Shown: one piece after another, positions 1-8,079 of the stretch
Layout of the letters: each line of letters opens with the position of its first letter
Numbering within the stretch: position 1 is the first letter of the stretch
DNA from: Prevotellaceae bacterium UBA4301
GTDB taxonomy: Bacteria > Bacteroidota > Bacteroidia > Bacteroidales > Bacteroidaceae
NCBI GenBank assembly: GCA_002395775.1
Contig: DGUV01000002.1
Location: 487 to 32,945 of the forward strand
Reading direction: 5' to 3'
DNA: 32,459 bases
Notes under the pieces: generated by a model
What the model was told of the DNA's origin: nothing
Databases searched by the model: none
The model's input: the letters and a program-made list of their open reading frames with translations, nothing else
Made by a program: the position numbers and the translations under genes

Positions 1-278
1 ATCTGGTTGATGTACTTGTCAATTTCTTCGGCAGTCATGCCGATGCCGCGGTCACTGACCGTGATGGTGCCGGCTTCCTTGTCGATGCTGACGGTGACCT
101 TCAGGTCGCCCAGTTCGCCTTTGAAGTCGCCTTTGCCAGCCAGTGTCTTCAGTTTCTGGGTGGCATCGATGGCATTAGAAACGATTTCGCGGATGAATAT
201 CTCGTGGTCTGAATAGAGAAACTTTTTGATGACGGGGAAGATGTTCTCTGTGGTAACCCCAATATTGCCTTTCTGCAT
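1..278 (-). CDS. htpG: Molecular chaperone HtpG (Hsp90), N-terminal part, cut by the window edge
   Basis: Only the first 92 codons are present; the gene runs off the left edge. The reverse strand starts at ATG (276-278) with MQKGNIGVTTENIFPVIKKF, followed by the N-terminal GHKL ATPase block of Hsp90: SDHEIFIREIVSNAIDA carries the Glu and Asn that in this family position the catalytic water and Mg-ATP, and DRGIGMT is the ATP-contacting loop. HtpG is a cytosolic ATP-dependent chaperone that remodels partly folded proteins. It begins 11 nt after the clpC stop on the same strand, so the two are very likely co-transcribed, which fits a heat-shock or quality-control unit. Identification is secure; nothing can be said about the middle and C-terminal domains. 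Confidence 0.95.
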   Translation of the reverse strand, partial: MQKGNIGVTTENIFPVIKKFLYSDHEIFIREIVSNAIDATQKLKTLAGKGDFKGELGDLKVTVSIDKEAGTITVSDRGIGMTAEEIDKYINQ

Positions 279-289
279 AGTATGTATTT

Positions 290-2794
290 TTAATAATTAA
301 CAATTATCTTATCGCCTTCGGAAGTTGCAGTGAGTGCTGCACCCTCCTTGGGGGCGTTGTCGCTCATGAGAAGTTCGCAGATTGGGTCTTCGAGCATGGT
401 TTGCAGGGCACGCTTCAATGGGCGGGCACCATATTGCACATCATAGCCCTTCTTGGCCAACAGCATCTTGGCTTCCTCTGTGAGTTGGAGCGTGTAGCCC
501 ATCTCCGCAATGCGCTTTGTGAGCGGGCGTGCCTCAATATCGACGATATGCTTGATGCTTTCCTCCGATAGCTGGTCGAAGAAGATGATGTCGTCGAGAC
601 GATTGAGGAATTCGGGAGCAAACTGCTTGTTGATGCTCTTCCGTACAATACCCCGAGCGTATTCCTTGTCTTTACTGAGGTCAGATGATGTGGCGAACCC
701 AATGCCCTGGCCAAAATCTTTGAGTTGGCGTGTGCCAGAGTTCGAGGTCATGATGATGACGGTGTTTCGGAAGTCGATGGTGGCACCGTTGCCATCCGTC
801 AGTCGGCCTTCGTCCATCACTTGCAGGAGAATGTTGAATACATCGGGATGAGCCTTCTCGATTTCGTCGAGCAGGACGATGGAGTAGGGCTGGCGACGAA
901 CCTTCTCGGTGAGCTGCCCACCTTCTTCGTATCCTACATAGCCCGGAGGCGCGCCCACCATGCGGCTGACGGTGTGCTTTTCGCCATACTCCGACATGTC
1001 GATGCGAATGAGCGCCTTGTCCGTGCCGAACATTTCTTCGGCCAGTTTCTTAGTAAGGTAGGTTTTGCCGACTCCTGTGGGGCCGACAAACATGAAGGTT
1101 CCGATGGGTTTCTGGGGATCTTTAAGTCCGATGCGACTGCGTTGGATGGCACGCACCAGTTTGTCGATGGCCTCGTCCTGACCGATGACCTCAGACTTCA
1201 GTGTGTTGCCAAGGTTACGCAGGCGTGCATTCTCCTCACTGCCGATGCGTTGCACGGGTATGCCCGTCATCATGGACACTACGTTGGCAATCTCCTCCTC
1301 GCCCACAGTCTCACGTTCGTCCTTCAGCGAGGCTTCCCATTCTTTTCGCTTCTGTTCAAGGGCAATCGACAATGTCTTTTGCTGGTCACTGTATTCGCCA
1401 GCCATAGCATATTGCTCGGCCTTGATGGCACGCCGCTTCAGTTCTTCGAGTTCTTCAACTTGCTTTTCCATGAACTCTACGTCGTGTGAGACGGGGATGT
1501 TCATGATGTGAGCCCGCGAACCAGCCTCGTCCATTGCATCAATGGCCTTATCGGGGAATGCACGGTCGCTAATGTAGCGTTCGGTCAGTCGTACACAGGC
1601 CTCAAGCGCCTCGGGTGTGTAGGTGACATTGTGATGGTCCTCGTATCTGCCTTTGAGGTTCTGCAGAATTTGCAGTGTCTCTTCTGTCGTGGTGGGGCTC
1701 ACCATTACTTTCTGGAAGCGGCGTTCCAAGGCTCCGTCCTTCTCGATGGACTTGCGATACTCGTCGATGGTGGTGGCTCCGATGCATTGGATTTCACCAC
1801 GCGAGAGGGCGGGCTTCAGCATGTTGGCTGCATCCATGGTACCGGCAGCAGAACCTGCGCCGATGAGGGTGTGAATCTCATCGATGAAGATGACCACCTC
1901 GGGATGCTTCTGCAGTTCGAGCATGATGGCCCGCATGCGTTCCTCAAATTGTCCGCGATATTTCGTGCCAGCCACTACGGCGCCTAAATCGAGCACAACC
2001 ACACGTTTGTCCCAGAGGGCGCGTGAGATGCGATGCTCCACAATGCGCTGGGCAAGACCTTCTACAATGGCGCTTTTGCCTACGCCAGGTTCGCCGATGA
2101 GTATGGGATTGTTCTTCTTCCGTCGTGAGAGAATCTGTGCGACACGCTCTATTTCACGTTCACGTCCCACTACGGGGTCGAGCAAATGTCGGCTGGCAGC
2201 CATTGTCAGGTCGGTACCAAACTTGTCGAGTACGGGAGTCTGATCGCCAGGTTGCTGTTGGGCAGTGACGGTCTCATTGCCGGTTTGTGCCGAGGCACCT
2301 CCAGTGTCCTCGTCATCCTCGTCTTCAGTGAAGCCATAGCCGTCCTGCACTTCACGTTCGGGATAGAGTGTGCGGATGAAATTCTGATAGGTTACCTTCT
2401 GCTCGCCAAGTGCCTGCGCTGCTTCGTTGTTGCCCTCACGCAGGATGCCCAACATGAGATGCTCAACATTAATGACATCGCTCTTCGTGACCACAGTTTC
2501 AAGTATGGTCAGCTTCATCACCCGATTAGATGCAGAGTCGAGTGTAATCTCGTCGGTGCTGCTTGGCATGGGCCCATCGGGCTTCAATGCGACCTGTTCC
2601 AACCGGTGGCGTAACAGGTCGATGTCCACTCCTAATTGGTGTAGCACTTCCAAAGTATTGCCTTGCCCTTGGCGCAGGATGCCCAGCAATAGGGTGGCGG
2701 GTGTCACTTTGTCATTATAGAGACGGAGTGCCTCGTCGCGGCTCAAGGAGAGCACGGCAGTAACTTCAGGGGAGAATCGCTTGCTTATCATCAT
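290..2794 (-). CDS. clpC: AAA+ unfoldase ClpC, ATPase subunit of Clp protease
   Basis: 834 aa from ATG at 2792-2794 (an adjacent ATG at 2789-2791 or a TTG at 2798-2800 are alternatives). It unfolds substrates and feeds them to ClpP in the cytosol. Visible in order: an N-terminal double Clp repeat domain (to about residue 150); an acidic Gln-rich linker; the first AAA+ module with Walker A GEPGVGKSA (Lys240) and Walker B VVIFIDEIHT; a coiled UVR-like middle region (EELKRRAIKAEQYAMAGEYS), which marks ClpC rather than ClpA or ClpB; the second AAA+ module with GPTGVGKTYL (Lys577) and LLDEIEKAHPDV; and a GIGFA loop in the position of the ClpP-docking IGF loop. Length and domain order are normal for ClpC. 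htpG follows 11 nt downstream. No convincing promoter was found in the 108 bp upstream. Confidence 0.96.
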   Translation of the reverse strand: MMISKRFSPEVTAVLSLSRDEALRLYNDKVTPATLLLGILRQGQGNTLEVLHQLGVDIDLLRHRLEQVALKPDGPMPSSTDEITLDSASNRVMKLTILETVVTKSDVINVEHLMLGILREGNNEAAQALGEQKVTYQNFIRTLYPEREVQDGYGFTEDEDDEDTGGASAQTGNETVTAQQQPGDQTPVLDKFGTDLTMAASRHLLDPVVGREREIERVAQILSRRKKNNPILIGEPGVGKSAIVEGLAQRIVEHRISRALWDKRVVVLDLGAVVAGTKYRGQFEERMRAIMLELQKHPEVVIFIDEIHTLIGAGSAAGTMDAANMLKPALSRGEIQCIGATTIDEYRKSIEKDGALERRFQKVMVSPTTTEETLQILQNLKGRYEDHHNVTYTPEALEACVRLTERYISDRAFPDKAIDAMDEAGSRAHIMNIPVSHDVEFMEKQVEELEELKRRAIKAEQYAMAGEYSDQQKTLSIALEQKRKEWEASLKDERETVGEEEIANVVSMMTGIPVQRIGSEENARLRNLGNTLKSEVIGQDEAIDKLVRAIQRSRIGLKDPQKPIGTFMFVGPTGVGKTYLTKKLAEEMFGTDKALIRIDMSEYGEKHTVSRMVGAPPGYVGYEEGGQLTEKVRRQPYSIVLLDEIEKAHPDVFNILLQVMDEGRLTDGNGATIDFRNTVIIMTSNSGTRQLKDFGQGIGFATSSDLSKDKEYARGIVRKSINKQFAPEFLNRLDDIIFFDQLSEESIKHIVDIEARPLTKRIAEMGYTLQLTEEAKMLLAKKGYDVQYGARPLKRALQTMLEDPICELLMSDNAPKEGAALTATSEGDKIIVNY

Positions 2795-2902
2795 ATCCAA
2801 AAAAACTTTCTAATTGTGCCACATACAAAAGCTGTGCCAAAGTAGGGGGAAGATGACAACCCCCCGTGGAAATATTTACAGAAACTTTTCCTTTGTGCAG
2901 GG

Positions 2903-4015
2903 CTACATTCTCCATGCTTTAAGGTAGAGCTGGGCCACATGGATGGGATTGTGATGCCGACGGACATAGGTGACACTATCCCGGGAGAGTTGGGAAATGG
3001 CTTCTGGGTGAGCAAGGAGTCGTTCCTCTATTTGCCGGACCACATCGTCTTCGGTAGGCAGAACATTGATGATGGGACGTAATTCGGTCTCTCCCATGAG
3101 GTCGTAGTGTTCGGGTTCAGCTCCGCCCACCACAATCAGACCTTGAGCCATGGCTTGGAGGGCGTTCATGGCTGGGGTGTAGGAATAGAGCTGGTCGAGC
3201 AGGACATGGCTCCCCTCCATCATTTGCTTGTATTGGGCAAAGGGTATGTTCTCTGCCCGGAGTATTTCCATTTGGTCGGGATATTTCTCCTTCAGCCGTT
3301 CCAAGGCGCGTAGCATGATGTCGGTGCCTTTGTATGCCGAACGCTTTTGCTGTATGCCAATGAAGAACTTGATGGGAGAGTGAGTGTCATTCCCTCCCTC
3401 CTGTTCATCGGGCGCTTTGGTGTTGTGCAAAGCAATGGGGAAGGGGATGAAGTGGAGTTTCTCGCCATATTTGGGCAGGCAGCAACGATAGTTCTCGTAG
3501 AGGCTTGCGATGATGGCGTCGCAGTCGGAGGCAATGTAGTCAAAGAGTTCGCCTTTGGGACCTTGCAACCAGTCGGCTACCATTTGTTGGGTGTCGGCAT
3601 TGTCGCGACGCTGTCCGAACAGGTAGAAGTCGCTATAGCGGAAGGTATCGGGCTTCAGACCTTCTTCCACCCAGGGCTTGTCGATGCCAAAGGAACCAAG
3701 GAAGACACGTCCGTTTTGTTTGCGCAGTTGCTTGTAGTAGGGGAGTATGCGCTCGGCGCGCAGGTCAAGGAAGACGGGGTTGATAAGTTGCACCACATCA
3801 TATCCCTTGAGTCGAGGCCATAGGCATTTGGCCTGTAAGATATAGCGTATAGTGTCGAAAGGCCTAAGGCTTTTGCGTCGAAGGTCTATATCTCGACGAT
3901 AGTTCTTCCAATGGTCGCCGTCACTTACCACAATGGCCTCATGACCAAGAGCCCGTAGCCCTTCGGCCAAAGTCCAATGGACATTGCTGTATTCGCCTAC
4001 AAGCAATATTTTCAT
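2903..4015 (-). CDS. Glycosyltransferase, GT-B fold, GT4-like
   Basis: 370 aa from ATG at 4013-4015. The N-terminus MKILLVGEYSNVHWTLAEGL is the first Rossmann strand and loop of a GT-B transferase, and the next segment (LGHEAIVVSDGDHW) is typical of acceptor-side domains. The C-terminal half has FFIGIQQKRSAYKGTDIMLRAL, the common nucleotide-sugar domain start with the Lys-Gly motif, then SYTPAMNALQAMAQGLIVVGGAEPEHY, in the place where GT4 enzymes keep the E-x7-E donor-binding motif. There is no signal peptide or membrane segment, so it probably works at the inner face of the inner membrane in surface glycan assembly. It lies 46 bp downstream of the GH128 gene on the same strand and may share its transcript. 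Donor and acceptor cannot be read from sequence. Confidence 0.8.
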   Translation of the reverse strand: MKILLVGEYSNVHWTLAEGLRALGHEAIVVSDGDHWKNYRRDIDLRRKSLRPFDTIRYILQAKCLWPRLKGYDVVQLINPVFLDLRAERILPYYKQLRKQNGRVFLGSFGIDKPWVEEGLKPDTFRYSDFYLFGQRRDNADTQQMVADWLQGPKGELFDYIASDCDAIIASLYENYRCCLPKYGEKLHFIPFPIALHNTKAPDEQEGGNDTHSPIKFFIGIQQKRSAYKGTDIMLRALERLKEKYPDQMEILRAENIPFAQYKQMMEGSHVLLDQLYSYTPAMNALQAMAQGLIVVGGAEPEHYDLMGETELRPIINVLPTEDDVVRQIEERLLAHPEAISQLSRDSVTYVRRHHNPIHVAQLYLKAWRM

Positions 4016-4061
4016 AAGCCAAAGCTCCCTTCCTTTCTCCCCGAGAGGGGAAGGAAATATA

Positions 4062-7000
4062 CTATTTTACAACTTTCTTTCCGTTGACTATATACACTCC
4101 CTTCTTCGTGGGAATGGTGATCTTGCGTCCGCTCAGGTCAAAGATTTCATGTATAGTTCCTGGCCTTTCATTCTTAATTATTCCAATCCCGTCTGGGAGC
4201 GGAGGCAGGTATTGCCACTGAAGTCCGAAATCATCGGCACTCCACCAACCGCTTCCGCCAGTGATGTTGGCATTCATGGTCAGCCGGAGAGTGTCGCCCG
4301 GACGAATATTGACGTAGGGCGTTTCGGCCAGCAGCCAACCATTCTTGTAAGGCGAATCGGTGGCAGAGGTGTTGCCTGTTGGGATAATCTTTTCTGTGGC
4401 TTTGTCAGCCTCGGTGCCGTCAGCCTTGATAACGGATGCGGTAAGCGTGATGTCAGCAGCATCATTGCCTCGCAACAAGGCTGTAGCAGCATATTGGCCT
4501 TCGGGCAGGAAGGTGATGTCCTGACTCATCGTGCTGGTGAAGGCGCTTCCCTTCCAGAGATTCCAATAGGCATTGCCCGACAGTCCGTCACTTGCCTCGC
4601 CAGTGTTCGTGCCCGAGTTGGTGACTGTCCACCCATAATCGTCTTGTCGCTGGCAAGCAGGGTTGATGACATAAGCCGAGGCATCGCTTCCGTCTTTGAA
4701 AAAGTGGGCGCGAGCAAACTCTTCGGCCTTTTGGCGAGCAAGCATATATTGCCGGTGGCTGTCGTTGTCGAGGTCGCCTGTGCGAACGAGTTTAAATTCA
4801 TCACCGCCAGCCCATCTGGCCCCCATCTCTCCCAGATTCTTGATGCCAATACGCATTTTTCCGTTCAGTACCACAATGCCATGGATGGTCAGTCGCTTGT
4901 CGTAGTCGATTTCGTGGTCCTCGGTAACGGGTATGAGATACTGTACGGTGTCGGCCTGGGCATAGAGAACAACGGCCCCATTGACCTTGGCATCGGAGAC
5001 ATTGTCGGAAGTGTTGAAGACCGCAGCCGAGAGCTCGTATATGCCTTGCGGCAGGTCGTTGATGTCCTGGTAATAGTCGAACTGCATGCCGGCAGCTGTT
5101 GCATTCCATACCTCCAGATATGTGTCTCCAGTGCCTTTGGTGAAACCGGCCGATGCACTCTTTTGCAGCTCCCAGCCCTCTACGGCAGACTTGCTGTTGG
5201 TTTGTATGTTGGGATTTACGACATATCCGGTCGTGGCATCGAGACTGGTCACCTCGTCGCCCATGAGTCGTCGCACATAGACGCGCAACTGCCCATTGGA
5301 CGTGTCGAAGTCGGAAATCGGGAACGTGTATTGCAACGTGTCGTTGTCAAACAGATAGCGTTGTGTCTCGGTATAGTAGTCTTCCCACTGACCCGTTGAC
5401 TCATTGTAGCGCTGCAGCGTGAGCACATCCGTGAGGTCGCCATTGGGGTTGACAACAGTGATGGCGAGTGAGGCATCGGCCTCGTTGATGGCGGTCTTCA
5501 GTGAAGGTGTCTTCAGTGAGGGAGTCCACCAGACAGGAGTGAACTGGACGTTGGCATTGTAGGCAAAGTCCGATTTGGAATCGCGATAGACCTTTCCTGC
5601 CGGCAATACGTTGCCGTCATCCCAGTTGATCATGGCTCGGTAATAGGTGTCCCAGTTGTAGATGGCATAGCGCTCGACGAACGAGCAGGTGTCCAGTACA
5701 TTTAGAATCTCCTTGATGGCCTTGCGCTGCTTCTCCAATTTATCGCTGTAGCCGCTGGGCCAACTCTCTGTGGTCCACGATGCACCGTTGTTCCATTCGG
5801 TTATCCAGATGGGGCGCTTCGTGTTGTTGTAGATGCTCTTCAGCTGATTGTACCATGCTTGTGCATTGGCCGCTTCATTGGTGCCCCAATAGGAATGGAT
5901 GACCACGAAGTCACAGCGGTAGGCCATGTCGTTGCAATGCCCGATGTATTCCTTCAGCCATGAGGCGTCGGTGGGTGCAGGGCTTCCTATGCGCATGCCT
6001 GTTTCCAGAAAATCAGGTGTTTTGGTGCAGGCCGTCCAGGTTGAGATGACCCCGCCGCAGGAACACTTGTCGCTGGTGTGCTGTTCGCTGTGTTCAGGTT
6101 CGTTGAACGAGAGGCAGGCTGTGGCATCGGTGTGGCCGGCAATCTGCGAGATGGAGGGCCAATAGAGATGTTGCCGGATGGGTATGTACTCGGTGTCGTA
6201 GGTGGACTTCCGGTCGGCACTCCAAGTGTAGAACCAGGTGGCACGCATCTTCTTTGTTTCGGCAGCGATGGCGCTGTTTGATGTGGTGCTGCACCATCCT
6301 TTCTTGCTTACATATTGCCACTTCTTGACCGTGATACTTGAGATGCGCCCATAGAGTGCTTTAGGAAGGACGGGTACTTCGATGTCGTTGTGGTCAGCCA
6401 CATAGACGCGGCTGTATCCGCTGCCCGAAGGGCCTGTGGCCAGCGTGGCCATGTATCCTCGTTTCAGACGGAACGAGCGAATGCGGTTGCAATTCTTGGC
6501 GATGTTTTTGTGCATGCCCACTCCGTACTTCATTTCCGAGCCCGAGTATTGTTCTCCTTCGTAGCCAGTGAATACCTTATCTTGGGTGGAGTATGGCATT
6601 ACCAATGCTCCGTTGAGATAGATGGCTACTCGGCAGTTGGTGCCTTCGCTGGCCTTCTTTCCGTTTATCTTGATTTGTGAGAGATAGTTGTTGATGACAT
6701 CGGAGGGCAAGGTGTTGTCGAAGATTAGCCATGCTTGATCGCCCACAAGGTTGATGCTGCACTTGGTCAGCGGCGCGGATTCGGAAATGATGTGGAAGTC
6801 GATTTGTCCCTCCAGGTCCATGGTCGTATTGGTGAGCGAGACCACGGTGCGGGTGTTGTTGCCGTGTTTGTCCACGGTGATTTCTCCACTTGTCGTGACG
6901 GCCTTAGATGAACTGAGCAATTCGGGCAGACCGCTGCCCATGCGACTCTTGCGTATGATGGTCCATTCGGCTTCGGTGCCCTGTGCGGTCAACTGCGGAA

Positions 7001-7991
7001 CGAAGTTGGTGAGCAAGGTCTGACTGAGTTGCCCATCCTTATAAATTCGGATTTGGGCATTTTGATAGACAAATGCATAGTTGCCGCTTTCTCTAATGGC
7101 AAAGCGGGCGCCTCGACCTTCCTTGTTGCGGATGAGTACATAGACTGAATCTTCGGGATAGCTCTCTGATAATGTAAAGTCGCTCAGTCCCAAAGAGAAG
7201 GTGTCTCCCATTGAGGCCATTTCCGTGGCTGTGAGCAAGACGGTACTTTCGTAGCTGGTCATGATACCCAATGAGTCGCGAAGGTTATTGGCCTTCTCCT
7301 GCAGTTGGGCTTCGCTCATCGTGTTTGAATTCTCCAACCATTCACTTGCCGTCTGGGCACTTGCTGTCAGGCGATTGCGATAGAAGACGGGATAGCCCGT
7401 GCATTGCACTTCCTGCAGAATGTAGTCAGCCACATTCTTCAATTCTTTCTGAATCCAGTTCTTTCGGCTTGATTCCAGTCCCTTTCCATCACTCTCGAAA
7501 ATGAAGAAACGGCTGGTCTCTGTGTCTTGCGACTTGTCGTACCACACACCGATGTAGTCACCACTTTCTTCAGTGTCCACACCCAAGGCGGCGTCCTTGT
7601 CCCTAAGGCTCACCAGTTGGCCGTTTGAGCCAGGTCGCACTCTCCATTGCGCGGCATTTCCTGTGCCTGCGGTTGCGCTTAGAGATACACTATAGCTATT
7701 TGATGTACTTGCAGTTATGTATTTCCCACTTGATTTATGCTTTAGGGTGAAATAACCAGCGGTTGAAGCCTTCGTTGCGGTGAACAGATATTGTTCGTCC
7801 TGCCCGCTTTGGTAGTTTACAAGACGCGGCTGCGAAAGGTCGGCATTTGCACCTAAGGGACGCTCATAGTAGGTGTTGAAGATATAGTAGTCATGGCCTT
7901 CAATGAGGTCGTATATGCTATTGTCCTCAGCTTGAATGTTGCAAATGCCAGCCAAAAGGCAGGATAAAAGTAAAAAGAAATGTTTTTTCAT
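4062..7991 (-). CDS. Large secreted multidomain GH128-like glycosidase with ricin-like N-terminus and sorting-type C-terminal tail
   Basis: 1309 aa from ATG at 7989-7991; upstream in-frame residues are not signal-like. A signal peptide (MKKHFFLLLSCLLAGICNIQA) is followed by a beta-trefoil/ricin-like segment (about 20-160), a region of unknown fold (about 160-560), and a catalytic domain resembling the Asl1/GH128 family (about 585-830). Within it CLSFNEPEHS places a candidate acid/base at Glu631 and PIWITEWNNG a candidate nucleophile at Glu732. Known GH128 enzymes cleave beta-1,3-glucan. Two similar beta-sandwich-like modules follow (about 960-1100 and 1130-1280), each running from VVNP/VINP through LPxGxY to a WxxxDxF/WWSADDF end, and may bind carbohydrate. 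The last 30 residues (FDLSGRKI...KKGVYIVNGKKVVK) match the tail common on exported Prevotella proteins and resemble type IX sorting domains. No SusC/SusD genes are adjacent. Confidence 0.8.
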   Translation of the reverse strand: MKKHFFLLLSCLLAGICNIQAEDNSIYDLIEGHDYYIFNTYYERPLGANADLSQPRLVNYQSGQDEQYLFTATKASTAGYFTLKHKSSGKYITASTSNSYSVSLSATAGTGNAAQWRVRPGSNGQLVSLRDKDAALGVDTEESGDYIGVWYDKSQDTETSRFFIFESDGKGLESSRKNWIQKELKNVADYILQEVQCTGYPVFYRNRLTASAQTASEWLENSNTMSEAQLQEKANNLRDSLGIMTSYESTVLLTATEMASMGDTFSLGLSDFTLSESYPEDSVYVLIRNKEGRGARFAIRESGNYAFVYQNAQIRIYKDGQLSQTLLTNFVPQLTAQGTEAEWTIIRKSRMGSGLPELLSSSKAVTTSGEITVDKHGNNTRTVVSLTNTTMDLEGQIDFHIISESAPLTKCSINLVGDQAWLIFDNTLPSDVINNYLSQIKINGKKASEGTNCRVAIYLNGALVMPYSTQDKVFTGYEGEQYSGSEMKYGVGMHKNIAKNCNRIRSFRLKRGYMATLATGPSGSGYSRVYVADHNDIEVPVLPKALYGRISSITVKKWQYVSKKGWCSTTSNSAIAAETKKMRATWFYTWSADRKSTYDTEYIPIRQHLYWPSISQIAGHTDATACLSFNEPEHSEQHTSDKCSCGGVISTWTACTKTPDFLETGMRIGSPAPTDASWLKEYIGHCNDMAYRCDFVVIHSYWGTNEAANAQAWYNQLKSIYNNTKRPIWITEWNNGASWTTESWPSGYSDKLEKQRKAIKEILNVLDTCSFVERYAIYNWDTYYRAMINWDDGNVLPAGKVYRDSKSDFAYNANVQFTPVWWTPSLKTPSLKTAINEADASLAITVVNPNGDLTDVLTLQRYNESTGQWEDYYTETQRYLFDNDTLQYTFPISDFDTSNGQLRVYVRRLMGDEVTSLDATTGYVVNPNIQTNSKSAVEGWELQKSASAGFTKGTGDTYLEVWNATAAGMQFDYYQDINDLPQGIYELSAAVFNTSDNVSDAKVNGAVVLYAQADTVQYLIPVTEDHEIDYDKRLTIHGIVVLNGKMRIGIKNLGEMGARWAGGDEFKLVRTGDLDNDSHRQYMLARQKAEEFARAHFFKDGSDASAYVINPACQRQDDYGWTVTNSGTNTGEASDGLSGNAYWNLWKGSAFTSTMSQDITFLPEGQYAATALLRGNDAADITLTASVIKADGTEADKATEKIIPTGNTSATDSPYKNGWLLAETPYVNIRPGDTLRLTMNANITGGSGWWSADDFGLQWQYLPPLPDGIGIIKNERPGTIHEIFDLSGRKITIPTKKGVYIVNGKKVVK

Positions 7992-8010
7992 ATTTAGAGA
8001 GTATTTGGGA

Positions 8011-8041
8011 CAAAAGTACAAAATAATTCTTAATTCTCAAT
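8011..8041 (-). promoter_or_regulatory. Promoter of the GH128 gene
   Basis: On the minus strand the -7 box TACTTTTG (8011-8018) matches TAnnTTTG, and ATTG (8038-8041) sits exactly 19 bp upstream as a -33 box. Transcription would start near 8006, giving a leader of about 15 nt before the ATG at 7991. Confidence 0.65.
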
Positions 8042-8062
8042 CTTCAATCCTCATTTTATTCG

Positions 8063-8070
8063 TATATTTG
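8063..8070 (+). promoter_or_regulatory. -7 promoter box before the flippase gene
   Basis: TATATTTG matches TAnnTTTG and ends 9 bp before the ATG at 8080, so the transcript would have almost no leader. No good -33 box is seen at 19-20 bp. It is arranged back to back with the GH128 promoter. Confidence 0.5.
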
Positions 8071-8079
8071 CAGACAATT

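Noticed and set aside
2801..2902. Promoter for clpC at the word TACTTTG on the minus strand near 2838-2844
   Set aside because: The word is one base short of TAnnTTTG and no -33 box fits, so it is not listed as a feature.
4022..4060. Hairpin CCCC-GAGA-GGGG between the GH128 and glycosyltransferase genes as a terminator
   Set aside because: The stem is short with mismatches beyond five base pairs and there is no T run on the minus strand, so termination between the two genes is not supported.
3984..5399. 471-residue open frame on the plus strand opposite the GH128 gene
   Set aside because: No recognisable motif, no promoter box, and the coding strand has continuous domain structure with a proper C-terminal tail.
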